A stretch of DNA of 24,722 nucleotides from Planctomycetota bacterium. GTDB lineage: Bacteria > Planctomycetota > Phycisphaerae > Phycisphaerales > SM1A02. Location: assembly GCA_027295435.1 (NCBI GenBank), contig JAPUKX010000262.1, forward strand, positions 1 through 24,722, in the 5' to 3' direction. Below the pieces are notes generated by a model. That model saw only the letters and a list, made by a program, of their open reading frames with translations, was not told the DNA's origin and did not search any database. Position 1 is the stretch's first letter, and the number at the start of each line of letters is the position of its first letter. A program made the translations under genes and the position numbers. Shown piece after piece: positions 1 through 7,611 of this stretch.

Positions 1-339
1 TTCAACACGTTTGATCTCGCGCAGGATCGAGTTGCGGTTCATCTGCATCCAGAACCAGATCTTCATCATCGAGATCGCGCTGAAGCAGAACATGACGCCC
101 AGACCCCAAAGGATGTATTCACGCGTCTCTCGTGCCTTGAAAAGCTGAACGATGCCGAAGACGCTTCCCGCCATGAACACAAAGCCGCCGACGATCGCAA
201 GGAACGAAAGCCACTTCTGTGTGCCGCGAAAGGTGTCAAAGACCATTTCCAGCATGGACTGATCGCCATCGAATTCGTCGGCGAGATCGGTATCGGTCGC
301 TTCCAACGCTCGTTTAATTTTCGCGTCGATGTTATTCAT
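1..339 (-). CDS. DUF6768-like small membrane protein (3' end outside window)
   Basis: The first 113 residues lie in the window and the frame is open to the left edge. It begins MNNIDAKIKRALEATD. An acidic N-terminal stretch is followed by two hydrophobic segments (about residues 43-67 and 75-97), and the visible part ends in MNRNSILREIKRVE. I recognise this pattern as the DUF6768 family, small two-helix membrane proteins often encoded directly after an ECF sigma factor. Its ATG overlaps the sigma stop (ATGA, positions 339-336), so the two are almost certainly translationally coupled. A role as membrane partner or sensor for the sigma factor is an inference from this coupling. No zinc-binding anti-sigma HxxxCxxC motif is visible. 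The family name is recalled, not searched. Confidence 0.75.
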   Translation of the reverse strand, partial: MNNIDAKIKRALEATDTDLADEFDGDQSMLEMVFDTFRGTQKWLSFLAIVGGFVFMAGSVFGIVQLFKARETREYILWGLGVMFCFSAISMMKIWFWMQMNRNSILREIKRVE

Positions 340-917
340 GATTCTGTCCTTTCTAACAGCTCCTTGAGCTGTTGACGCGCGTGATACAAACGTGACTTCA
401 CCGTGCCTGCGGGTATATCAAGCGCGACGGCAATTTCCGCGATTCCCATACCATCGAGGTAGTGCATGACCAGGATCGTTTGCCGGTCGCCGGATAACTC
501 GCCCATGGCATTGTGAAGTCGCTTCACGTCGTCGTTGGGTTCATGAGTTGATTCGAAATCTCGCTGTTGTTGGGCACGCACGGATCGAAGATCGCCGTTA
601 TTGGCGACCGCCTCGGCAAGGTTGCGATCGCGTTGTTGTTTGCGTGTCCAATCGGCGGATTTGTTGGTGGCGATGCGATACGCCCAGGTTCGGAACAATG
701 CCGGATCGTCGAGACGATGCAGGCTGCGCACAATGGCGAGCAGGGTTTCCTGAAGCACATCCCACGCAGCATCACGCCGGCCGGTCAGACGTCTGGCGTG
801 GCGCCACAACCTCGGCTGCCAGCGAGCGATGAGCTGCTCAAGGGCCTTCTGCTCCCCGCTTTGACAGCGCAGAACGAGCAACTCGTCACGGATAGACTCG
901 AGGGACCGTGTCATCAT
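336..917 (-). CDS. ECF-type RNA polymerase sigma factor
   Basis: A sigma-70 family extracytoplasmic-function sigma factor of about 193 residues from the chosen start. Region 2 covers about residues 26-96 (DVLQETLLAIVRSLHRL, then FRTWAYRIATNKSADW). Region 4 covers about residues 134-189, with the helix-turn-helix GMGIAEIAVALDIPAGTVKSRL. The linker between them holds the NNGDLRSVRAQQQRD stretch. The frame is open upstream to a TTG at 959. I prefer the ATG at 917 because AGGATGG at 929-923 lies five bases before it; the ATG at 926 has no usable spacing. It follows the carboxylase gene by about 46 bases and probably shares its transcript. Its stop overlaps the start of the next membrane protein gene, which suggests sigma plus membrane regulator as a functional pair. 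The target regulon is unknown. Confidence 0.9.
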   Translation of the reverse strand: MMTRSLESIRDELLVLRCQSGEQKALEQLIARWQPRLWRHARRLTGRRDAAWDVLQETLLAIVRSLHRLDDPALFRTWAYRIATNKSADWTRKQQRDRNLAEAVANNGDLRSVRAQQQRDFESTHEPNDDVKRLHNAMGELSGDRQTILVMHYLDGMGIAEIAVALDIPAGTVKSRLYHARQQLKELLERTES

Positions 918-963
918 CACACCCATCCTAGAGTCGCCCGGCGCCACCGGTCGGTTCAATGAT

Positions 964-2613
964 TTACACCTGCAACACGCCGGTCTTGAATTCGCCTTCG
1001 ATGGGAAATGTGCTTGCGATCCGAAGGGCGAAGATCAATTCCTCTCGCGTCATGTGCGGCTCAATGAGGCGGTCCACCCAGCCGCGTGCGGCGCCGTAGC
1101 GGATGTCTTGCTGCTCGTCATAAGAGGCGGTGATCGCTTGCAGGAGCTGCTTGCGTTCCCGTGTGTCAATCTTCTCGCCACGGCGCTCGCGGGCGGAAAG
1201 ATCAATCTCCAAGAGCGTGTTCGCAGCCTGGGCGGCCCCCATGACGGCGAATTTGCTCCCCGGCCAGGCGAGGGTCAGCAGCGGATCAAATGCCCGGCCG
1301 CACATCGCGTAGTTGCCGGCACCGTAGCTTGAGCCCACAATCAGGGCGATCTTCGGCACAATCGAGTTGCTCATCGCGTTGACCATCTTCGCCCCGGCGC
1401 GAATGATCCCGGATTGTTCCGAGTCCCGGCCGACCATGAAACCCGACGTATCGTGGACGAAGATGATCGGAATCTTTTTCTGATTGCAGTCCATGATGAA
1501 TCGCGCGGCCTTGTCGGCCGAGTCGTCATAGATGACGGCTGGCAAGTTCATTGATACGGAGGGCCCGGCCTTGCCGCTGGCTAGATGCCTTTGGGTGAGC
1601 TTGCGCTGGTTGGCGACGAGGCCGCAGGGCCGGCCCCCGATGCGGGTGTACGCACAGATCATCGACCGGCCGTACTCGGGCTTGTATTCGTGGTAGCTCT
1701 CGTCATCGACGATGCACTCAAGCAGCTCAACCATGTCGTACTGCTCGGTCGGCTGCGACTTGAACACGTTGTACACCTCGTCCGGCTTGCGGTGCGGCTC
1801 GACCGCTTCGAACGGCGGGTCGCCGACGGGGGCCACCGACATATCGGCATGGATGATGGAACGCAGCCGCTTGATACACGCCTCATCGTCCGCCTCGCGG
1901 AAGTCAATGGTGCCGGATACCTGGGCGTGCATGGCGGCGCCGCCGAGCGCATCACTGTCCGCGTCCTGACCGATGGCGGCCTTCACCAGCGCCGGCCCGG
2001 CGAGATACAGGCCGCTACCTTCGGTCATCAGCAGCGTATCGCAGAGCACCGGAAGATACCCACCCCCAGCCACACAATTGCCCATGATCGCGGCGATCTG
2101 GGTAATCCCCTTGGCCGACAGCACCGCGTTGTTTCGGAAGATGCGCCCAAAGTCGTCGGTGTCGGGGAACACGTCCTCCTGCAATGGCAGAAACACCCCG
2201 GAGGAGTCCACAAGATAGATCAACGGCAATCGAGCGCGCTCGGCGATCATCTGAGCCCGGATGAACTTCTTACAGGTCATGGGGAAAAATGCGCCGGCCT
2301 TGTTCGTGGCGTCGTTGGCGATGATCATGGACAGCTTGCCCCCGACTTCGCCGATGGTCGTCACCAGGCCCGCCGCCGGCGCCCCGCCGTAGGGCTGATA
2401 CATCTTCCACGCTGCGAACAACCCGCACTCGAACCGGCCCGAACCGGAGTCGAGCAGGTGGTCGATTCGCTCGCGGGCGGTCAGCCGGCCAAGACGATGC
2501 TGGCGGTCGATTCCAGTCGGTCCACCACCCTGGCGGATCTGCTGGGCTTCGGCCAAGTACTGGTCAGTGGCCCCCCGGAGGGTCGTCGAAGATGGTGTGC
2601 GACGTTTGGCCAT
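964..2613 (-). CDS. acyl-CoA carboxylase, carboxyltransferase (beta) subunit, methylcrotonyl-CoA type
   Basis: This is the carboxyltransferase subunit of a biotin-dependent acyl-CoA carboxylase, about 549 residues, the usual family length. It transfers CO2 from biotin to an acyl-CoA. Both crotonase-like halves are present. The N-terminal half has GRLTARERIDHLL, ANDATNKAGAFFP, LVDSSGVFLPLQEDVFPD and the glycine-rich GNCVAGGGYLP. The C-terminal half has FVHDTSGFMVG, SSYGAGNYAMCGRAFDP and FAVMGAAQAANTLLE. The last two resemble methylcrotonyl-CoA carboxylase more than propionyl-CoA carboxylase, but substrate cannot be settled here. No biotin carboxylase or biotin carrier gene is in the window. 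The start is uncertain: the frame is open to an ATG at 2760, and GATAAT lies just upstream of an ATG at 2706. I chose the ATG at 2613 (MAKRRTPSS) because homologous sequence begins soon after it, although no clear ribosome site precedes it. Confidence 0.88.
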   Translation of the reverse strand: MAKRRTPSSTTLRGATDQYLAEAQQIRQGGGPTGIDRQHRLGRLTARERIDHLLDSGSGRFECGLFAAWKMYQPYGGAPAAGLVTTIGEVGGKLSMIIANDATNKAGAFFPMTCKKFIRAQMIAERARLPLIYLVDSSGVFLPLQEDVFPDTDDFGRIFRNNAVLSAKGITQIAAIMGNCVAGGGYLPVLCDTLLMTEGSGLYLAGPALVKAAIGQDADSDALGGAAMHAQVSGTIDFREADDEACIKRLRSIIHADMSVAPVGDPPFEAVEPHRKPDEVYNVFKSQPTEQYDMVELLECIVDDESYHEYKPEYGRSMICAYTRIGGRPCGLVANQRKLTQRHLASGKAGPSVSMNLPAVIYDDSADKAARFIMDCNQKKIPIIFVHDTSGFMVGRDSEQSGIIRAGAKMVNAMSNSIVPKIALIVGSSYGAGNYAMCGRAFDPLLTLAWPGSKFAVMGAAQAANTLLEIDLSARERRGEKIDTRERKQLLQAITASYDEQQDIRYGAARGWVDRLIEPHMTREELIFALRIASTFPIEGEFKTGVLQV

Positions 2614-2699
2614 GGGCGATGGGTCAACTGCTGAGTGACCGAAAACAGTCAGGATATGCGATCCGATGCTCTTCGACGGGTTCCGGTGGTCCCATCGGC

Positions 2700-2730
2700 T
2701 GATCATTGTCCTAGTATTATCCAGACGCGG
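2700..2730 (-). promoter_or_regulatory. possible -10 element upstream of the acyl-CoA carboxylase gene
   Basis: On the minus strand this stretch reads GATAAT followed by ACTAGGACA and an ATG at 2706. GATAAT matches the sigma-70 -10 consensus at five of six positions. If used, transcription would start within a few bases of that ATG. The mRNA would then either have a leader of about 90 bases to the preferred ATG at 2613, or be nearly leaderless with a 31-residue N-terminal extension. No good -35 is apparent. Confidence 0.35.
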
Positions 2731-2833
2731 CGAGGAGGCGTGGGCCTCAGTGGCCTCCATGCCGCCGATGGTGCCGGCCGGGAGTCATCCGCCCGCACCT
2801 TGTTTTTCTGCGGCTTGTAAGAAGGGAAATGGC

Positions 2834-3949
2834 ATGCTCGGCGCTTTGACCATTCACCGACTGCTGGAGAAGATGAAGGAAGTAGACGCGTCGGATTTGC
2901 ATATCAAGATTGGTTCGCCGCCGGTGCTTCGTATCGCCTCGGCGCTGCACCGTATCGATGCGCCCGTGCTGAATGGGGACGACACGCGGCAACTGTTGAC
3001 GCCGATCATTCCGCCCCACCTCAAACAGCAGTTCGAGCAAGCTGGCGGCGTTGACTTTTCGCACACGGAAAGCGCCGACGCCCGGTTCCGATGCAGCATC
3101 TTCCATGCGGGCGGAGGCGTGCATGCCGCCATTCGCCGCGTCAATCCCGTCATCCCCAGCTTTGACGAGCTGCACCTGCCGTCCATCTATCGCGAAGTCG
3201 CCGACACCACGCACGAAGGCCTGGTGGTCATCTGCGGCGTCACCGGCTGCGGCAAATCAACCACGCTGGCCGCAATGATCGACCACATCAATGAAACGCG
3301 GCACTGCAACATAATCACCATCGAGGACCCGGTGGAGTATCTGTTCCGGCCTAACCAGTCGTTTATCAGTCAGCGGGAGATCGGCATCGACGTTGCGGAC
3401 TTCCCCCTGGCACTGCGATCGGCAGTGCGGCAAGATCCAGACGTCATCATGATCGGCGAGATGCGGGATCGGGAAACGATGATGGCCGGGCTGCAGTCGG
3501 CAGAGACCGGGCATACCGTCTTCGTGACGCTGCACACCGCCGACACCATGCAGAGCTTCGCCCGCATCCTGGAGTTCTTCCCCTCTAGCGAGCATAAGTT
3601 CATCCGTTCGAGTCTGGCCAACGGCCTGGGGGCGATCATGGCCCAGCGCCTCCTGCCGAGCGTACGTGACGATGTTGCCCGCGTCCCGGCAACGGAGGTG
3701 CTGCTCAACTCGCCGATCGTGCAGGAAAAAATCCGCGAGGCCCAAGATGAGGACATGCCGGCCATCATTCATAGCTCTGAAGGCGAAGGCATGCATGACT
3801 TCACATCGAGCCTGGCGCGGCTGGTGGATGAAGAGTGGGTTGATCTGCGGACCGCCGAGCGCTACGCCCCGAACCGTGAAGCGCTAATCAGCAAGGTCCG
3901 GGGCATCGAGGTCGCCGCCGACAAGCTTATCCAACGGGTCAAGCGCTGA
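2834..3949 (+). CDS. pilT: type IV pilus retraction ATPase PilT
   Basis: A hexameric secretion-type ATPase that disassembles type IV pili, giving twitching motility; it acts at the cytoplasmic face of the inner membrane. The protein has 371 residues from this start. The PAS-like N-terminal domain contains DASDLHIKIGSPPVLRI. Walker A is GVTGCGKST (about residues 135-143). The Asp-box region IEDPVEYLF follows, then Walker B VIMIGEMRD (about 204-212) and the His-box TGHTVFVTLHT (about 225-235). The C-terminal LLNSPIVQEKIREAQ and the final helices fit PilT better than PilB; PilU cannot be strictly excluded. The ATG at 2834 is chosen because GAAGGG stands seven bases upstream; the frame is open further back but that part is not family-like. 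It is divergent from the carboxylase. No other pilus genes are adjacent. Confidence 0.93.
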   Translation: MLGALTIHRLLEKMKEVDASDLHIKIGSPPVLRIASALHRIDAPVLNGDDTRQLLTPIIPPHLKQQFEQAGGVDFSHTESADARFRCSIFHAGGGVHAAIRRVNPVIPSFDELHLPSIYREVADTTHEGLVVICGVTGCGKSTTLAAMIDHINETRHCNIITIEDPVEYLFRPNQSFISQREIGIDVADFPLALRSAVRQDPDVIMIGEMRDRETMMAGLQSAETGHTVFVTLHTADTMQSFARILEFFPSSEHKFIRSSLANGLGAIMAQRLLPSVRDDVARVPATEVLLNSPIVQEKIREAQDEDMPAIIHSSEGEGMHDFTSSLARLVDEEWVDLRTAERYAPNREALISKVRGIEVAADKLIQRVKR

Positions 3950-3997
3950 TTCCATTGAACACTTGCATCCGGGAGGCGGCAGTAGCTGGCGGCGGAG

Positions 3998-4031
3998 AAA
4001 AAAGGCCCGGCGGTCGGCAGACCGCCGGGCC
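3998..4031 (-). terminator. strong intrinsic terminator
   Basis: A perfect 12-bp stem, GGCCCGGCGGTC paired with GACCGCCGGGCC (4031-4020 with 4015-4004 on the minus strand), has a four-base loop and is followed on the minus strand by a run of T (4003 to 3998, then CTCC). The T run is on the minus-strand side only, so the terminator serves transcription arriving from higher coordinates: the RNA at about 4336 and any read-through from ftsK. It could also slow plus-strand transcription from pilT. Confidence 0.88.
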
Positions 4032-4088
4032 ATCGATTCGGAGTCCAGATCACGGGCTGCACCACCGTGCAACGCCGTCGGGGCACGG

Positions 4089-4130
4089 TTACACGTGTAG
4101 CCCTCTGGTACTGCCACACTCTTGATTCAC
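4089..4130 (-). CDS. possible 13-codon peptide with a full-length Shine-Dalgarno match
   Basis: Within the candidate RNA the minus strand reads AAGGAGGTGATC (4144-4133), then TA, then GTG. The GTG opens a frame encoding MNQECGSTRGLHV and ends at TAA (4091-4089). The 12 bases are the exact complement of the conserved 16S rRNA 3' tail. Seven bases separate the AAGGAGG core from the GTG, which is ideal for initiation. The peptide has no recognisable similarity. It could be a real small protein, a leader peptide, or an incidental frame next to a sequence that serves as a ribosome-binding or rRNA-pairing element. Confidence 0.4.
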   Translation of the reverse strand: MNQECGSTRGLHV

Positions 4131-4340
4131 TAGATCACCTCCTTGCTGCAAAAGGGTTTGCCCAGCCGACACGAGCGTGACCACTCGTCGCCGGGCTCTT
4201 TTCCCCTGGGCGTCCCCAGGGGCTCACCGCCCGGCCCCGCAAAGCCGCACGCGGCGTAGGAGGCCGGTCGTCGCGGTCCGCTGCCGCCGCCCAGCGAGGG
4301 GTTCTCCCTCGGTTTGCCGGCCGCTCGCCGCGATACCGAC

Positions 4341-4368
4341 ATTATCGCTTTCTGTCACGGCGGGGCAA
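4341..4368 (-). promoter_or_regulatory. sigma-70-like promoter for the candidate RNA
   Basis: On the minus strand TTGCCC (4368-4363) and GATAAT (4346-4341) are separated by 16 bases. GATAAT matches the -10 consensus at five of six positions, and TTG of the -35 is intact. Transcription would begin at about 4336-4334, just before the first predicted helix. The upstream flank is T-rich on this strand. Confidence 0.6.
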
Positions 4369-4460
4369 CAGAAAAATGCCAAAAGCCAGTAGCGATTTAC
4401 AATGGGGCCTATCGGCCGGCGAGCCTACGTTGCGAGCCCGATCAATCGCTGGGCATACGG

Positions 4461-6959
4461 TTACCTGCGGTACTCGTCGGGGTATTCGGCCGGGACACCC
4501 TTGCTGGTCGTCTCGACCACCGGCACGTCGGGTCGCTGGTCATGGGCTGAGCCGTCGTCAAAGAGCGTTTCGCTGGCCTCAGCCGCCTCCTCCATGGCCT
4601 TCATCTGCTCCCACTCCTCTATGGTGATGAGTACCTCCCTGGCGACGGACCCCTTGTGATCGCCGAGGATTCCCGCCTGGGCCATCTGATCGACCAGCCG
4701 TGATGACCGGCTGTAGCCGACGGCCAGGCGACGCTGCAGCAGTGACACGGAGCCCCGACCGGTTTCGATCATGATACTGACCGCCTTATCGAATAGTGGA
4801 TCGCGTTCGGCCGGCTTGATGCCTTCTCCGCCGTCCGCGCCCTCAGGCCGGATCGTCAGCAGGCTCCGATCGAACGTGGGGGAGGCGACGTTTCGCAGGA
4901 ATCTGGTGACCTTGCGGATCTCCTGGTCGGTAACCATCGTGCCCTGGGCACGCTGAACCTGCGAGGTGTGCGGGGTGAGAAAGAGCATGTCCCCCTGATC
5001 CAGCAACAGCTCCGCCCCCTTTTGGTCAAGCACAATGCGGCTGTCCATCCCTGAGGCCACCTTGAAGCTGACGCGGCAGGGCATGTTGGACTTGATCAGC
5101 CCCGTGACCACGTTCGCCTGAGGCCGCTGCGTAGCGACGATGAGGTGGAGCCCCACCGCTCTGGCCTTCTGAGCGACGCGCACGATCGACTGTTCAACCC
5201 CCTTGTGCGTCATGATCAGGTCGGCCAGCTCGTCGATGATGAAGACGATGTAGGGTAGCTTCTTGGGGATCTTCGCTCGCTCGGCGTCGTTGGCCGGCTG
5301 GAAGCGCTCGTACAACGCCGCTTCGGAGAGCCGGTTGTACGAGGCGACGTTTCGCACCGACGCTTCGCGAAGCAGCTCGTAGCGCTCTTCCATCTTGTCC
5401 ACCGCCCACTCCAGGATTGCCGCGGCCTTGGTCGTCTCCGTCACCACCGGGCACATCAGGTGAGGGATGTCCTGAAACTGGCTCATCTCGACCATCTTCG
5501 GATCGACGAGGATCAGCTTCAGCTCATCGGGCCGCTTGGTATACAGCCAGCTCATGATGATCGTGTTCATGCACACGCTCTTGCCCGAGCCGGTGGTGCC
5601 GGCGATCAGCATGTGCGGCATCCGAGTGAGATCGGCAACGAGCGGCTCGCCGGAGGTGTCCTTTCCCAGGAACATGGGCAGGATCATGCCCTCGGCATGC
5701 CGGCCGCTCATCAGCTCTTTGAGGCGCACGCGCTCCTTGTACGGGTTGGGCACCTCAATTCCCACGGTGGTCTTGCCCGCCATGTTGGGCACGATGCGGA
5801 TATTGTGAGCCCGCAGGCTTCGCGCCAGATCGCTGGCCACGGCCTGGATTTTGGACACCTTGGTCCCGGGCGCCAGTTGCACCGAGTAGAGCGTGACCAC
5901 CGGCCCCGACTCGATGCCCATGACCTCTCCGTCGATGTAATAGGTCCCAAGGGCGTCCTCCAATTGCTGCGCTTGTCTGCGAACAAACGCCTCCATCTTC
6001 GATGAATAGCTTGACTCCGGCTCTCCAAGGAGGTCCAACGACGGGAACTGGTATCCCTCGAAGTTTTCGGGCCGTGCAATGTCCTCGTCCCTGGCCACGG
6101 ACTTGTGCGCCGCGGACATCCGCACCGGCAGCCTGGCAATCTTTTCTCGAAGTTCCTTCGGGCTCAGACGCCGGCGCCGTGTCTCTTCGGACGTCTGGTC
6201 ATCCAGCGAATGCTCATCCGGGTCGAAGGCGTCGGTCGCCCCGAGACCAGCGGCGTCAGCGTCAATGCGCGACTGCTCCTTGCGCCTACGTCGACGACCG
6301 CCTGGGGCCACCACCGTTGCGTCCGGTCCCGCGCGAAGCGCACCAGACAACCAGAAGCTTGGGCGTGTTCGTCTGCGCACGAGCATGAGTGATGCCATGA
6401 GAAGCCTTGGCAGCGCTCGCACTTGCCGATCAACCGCCACGATCGAGCCGACGCCGAAGCCGGCCAACAACGCCAGCAATGTCCCCACATCGCTGAAGCG
6501 TTGGCCCAGCTCGCCCACAATCAGCACTGCGACTAGGCCGGAATGGGACCCGGCCAACGGTCCCGCCTGCGACGCCAGCAGACCGTGCAAACCCGACACG
6601 GCCAGACCCATCAATGCCAAGCCTGTCGCGCGCAGCAATAGATGTCCCACGGCCCGTCCCCTGGCGGCCGCGGCCAGGTAGCCGGCAACGCCGGCCAGAA
6701 TGACCCACGATCCGATCCCAAGGACGTAGTAGCTCCAGTAGGCGATCAAGGCGCCGACAAATCCGCAAAGATTGCGCGTCGGCTCGTTATGGACCGCGAC
6801 CGTGTGCGACGGCAAGTCCGCAGAATCGAAGCTCGCCAGGGCCACGACAAGGAACAGCCAGAACCCTGTCAAGAGCACCCAACCCGCTCGTCTCGCCAGC
6901 AGCCCAGGGGGCAGTTCAGGGCGGCGATTCGCGCGCACAATGACCGCTGTGCGTGCCAT
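4461..6959 (-). CDS. ftsK: DNA translocase FtsK/SpoIIIE
   Basis: A septum-located motor that pumps chromosomal DNA and coordinates dimer resolution with cell division. The protein has 832 residues. Hydrophobic segments at about 23-45, 65-95, 105-130 and 141-175 form the membrane anchor. An Arg- and acid-rich linker (about 200-300) follows. The alpha domain is at about 320-420. The RecA-like motor has Walker A AGTTGSGKS (453-461, K460), LVDPKMVEMS, and Walker B VFIIDELADLIM (D576, E577), followed by LIVATQRPQANVVTG. The C-terminal winged-helix gamma domain (about 721-783) contains GRGSVSLLQRRLAVGYSRSSRLVDQM, which reads KOPS-type sequences in known FtsK proteins. The linker is short, as in SpoIIIE-like proteins. 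AGGGAG lies only two bases before the ATG. It is divergent from the fabZ cluster. Confidence 0.96.
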   Translation of the reverse strand: MARTAVIVRANRRPELPPGLLARRAGWVLLTGFWLFLVVALASFDSADLPSHTVAVHNEPTRNLCGFVGALIAYWSYYVLGIGSWVILAGVAGYLAAAARGRAVGHLLLRATGLALMGLAVSGLHGLLASQAGPLAGSHSGLVAVLIVGELGQRFSDVGTLLALLAGFGVGSIVAVDRQVRALPRLLMASLMLVRRRTRPSFWLSGALRAGPDATVVAPGGRRRRRKEQSRIDADAAGLGATDAFDPDEHSLDDQTSEETRRRRLSPKELREKIARLPVRMSAAHKSVARDEDIARPENFEGYQFPSLDLLGEPESSYSSKMEAFVRRQAQQLEDALGTYYIDGEVMGIESGPVVTLYSVQLAPGTKVSKIQAVASDLARSLRAHNIRIVPNMAGKTTVGIEVPNPYKERVRLKELMSGRHAEGMILPMFLGKDTSGEPLVADLTRMPHMLIAGTTGSGKSVCMNTIIMSWLYTKRPDELKLILVDPKMVEMSQFQDIPHLMCPVVTETTKAAAILEWAVDKMEERYELLREASVRNVASYNRLSEAALYERFQPANDAERAKIPKKLPYIVFIIDELADLIMTHKGVEQSIVRVAQKARAVGLHLIVATQRPQANVVTGLIKSNMPCRVSFKVASGMDSRIVLDQKGAELLLDQGDMLFLTPHTSQVQRAQGTMVTDQEIRKVTRFLRNVASPTFDRSLLTIRPEGADGGEGIKPAERDPLFDKAVSIMIETGRGSVSLLQRRLAVGYSRSSRLVDQMAQAGILGDHKGSVAREVLITIEEWEQMKAMEEAAEASETLFDDGSAHDQRPDVPVVETTSKGVPAEYPDEYRR

Positions 6960-7140
6960 AGCTCCCTGCTATCGGCTCATTTGGAGCGATCAGGACAGGA
7001 TTGCGGACCCTCGCCCCCGGGGCCGAACCTCACCGGGGTGAGACACACCGGCCTTCTTTCGTCCGTCGCTTACGGGTCGGATTGCGTTTGCTCAACACTG
7101 CGCCTAGGCTCTGCGATTTCGACTCGCTCCCAAGGACGGC

Positions 7141-7569
7141 ATGAAGTTCAATCTCATTGACATGGTGTTGGAACAGTCGCTCGATCGGATCGTGACCGTC
7201 AAGCATGTCAGCCTCGCCGAGGAGTACTTGGCGGACCACTTTCCGACCTTCCCGGTGCTGCCGGGCGTGCTGATGGTTGAGGCGATGGTTCAGGCGGCGA
7301 GGCGAATGCTTGCGGACCGCGGCGACCGAAGGCTGGTTCTGGGCGAGGTGAGGGCGCTGAAGTTCGGCAGCTTCGTCCGGCCGGGCGAGGTCCTGGAGGT
7401 GGAGATCACGCTTGGGAAGCAGCTCGATGACGGCTCGTATCTGTGCCGCGGCACCGGGTGGGTGCGTCGCCACAAGGCGATCGGCCCAAGTACCGAGACA
7501 GCAGTCACCGGCCGGTTTATTATGCGGCCGGTTCGCAGCGAGCCCGACGCCGCGTCCCCGCCGGGCTGA
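7141..7569 (+). CDS. FabZ-like 3-hydroxyacyl-ACP dehydratase (first copy)
   Basis: A hotdog-fold dehydratase of 142 residues, expected to remove water from a 3-hydroxyacyl chain on an acyl carrier protein during fatty acid synthesis. The FabZ active site is intact: His33 in DHFPTFPVLPGVLMVEAMVQ and Glu47 are 14 residues apart, as in FabZ. Further signatures are KFGSFVRPGE (compare KFRRPVxPGD) and VTGRFIM at the C-terminal end. AAGGA stands four bases before the ATG. It is the first gene of a plus-strand cluster with an acyl carrier protein and a second dehydratase. It shares VSLAEEYLxDHFP with the second copy, so the two are paralogues. Because a household fabZ may lie elsewhere, this one may belong to a specialised lipid pathway; that is inference. 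Confidence 0.88.
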   Translation: MKFNLIDMVLEQSLDRIVTVKHVSLAEEYLADHFPTFPVLPGVLMVEAMVQAARRMLADRGDRRLVLGEVRALKFGSFVRPGEVLEVEITLGKQLDDGSYLCRGTGWVRRHKAIGPSTETAVTGRFIMRPVRSEPDAASPPG

Positions 7570-7611
7570 GCACAACGCCAAGTGGTCGCGGCATACAGGA
7601 GTAATGTGGCG

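Larger units (their letters stand above)
3998..4336 (-). ncRNA. candidate free-standing structured RNA, about 335 nt, family unknown
   Basis: The interval between ftsK and pilT has no convincing long protein frame but looks like one transcription unit, with a -10/-35 pair at 4368-4341 and a strong terminator at 4031-3998. On the minus strand it can fold extensively. CGCGGCG near 4331 pairs with CGCCGCG near 4252. Nested inside, GGCCGG near 4322 pairs with CCGGCC near 4264, enclosing the hairpin CGAGGG-AGAA-CCCTCG. Next is GCCGGGC/GCCCGGC enclosing the eight-bp hairpin CCCCTGGG-GACG-CCCAGGGG, with purine-rich internal strands GGTGAG and AAAAGA. CGACGAG/CTCGTGTCG follows. Near the 3' end, CCGTGC pairs with GCACGG. 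A local GGGCAAACCC plus AGCAAGG resembles part of RNase P RNA, but the other RNase P signatures are absent. I cannot assign a family. Confidence 0.6.

Noticed and set aside
1585..2634. 349-residue plus-strand frame opposite the carboxylase gene
   Set aside because: Antisense shadow of a strongly conserved gene; no motif and no ribosome site.
3884..4117. 77-residue minus-strand frame running through the terminator
   Set aside because: It crosses the perfect terminator hairpin, has no ribosome site and its composition looks like translated GC-rich structure.
4040..4330. Known riboswitches (SAM-I from ATCAAGAG, c-di-GMP-I from GGGCAAACC) or an HDV-like ribozyme (GGCTGGGCAAA)
   Set aside because: Each match is a single short word. 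The order of the other conserved blocks is not met, and no downstream gene exists for a riboswitch to control.
3998..4336. RNase P RNA as the identity of the candidate RNA
   Set aside because: GGGCAAACCC followed by AGCAAGG looks like the RNase P core, and size and position would fit, but the invariant GAGGAAAGTC near the 5' end and the AGATGAATG/ACAGAACCCGG near the 3' end are missing.
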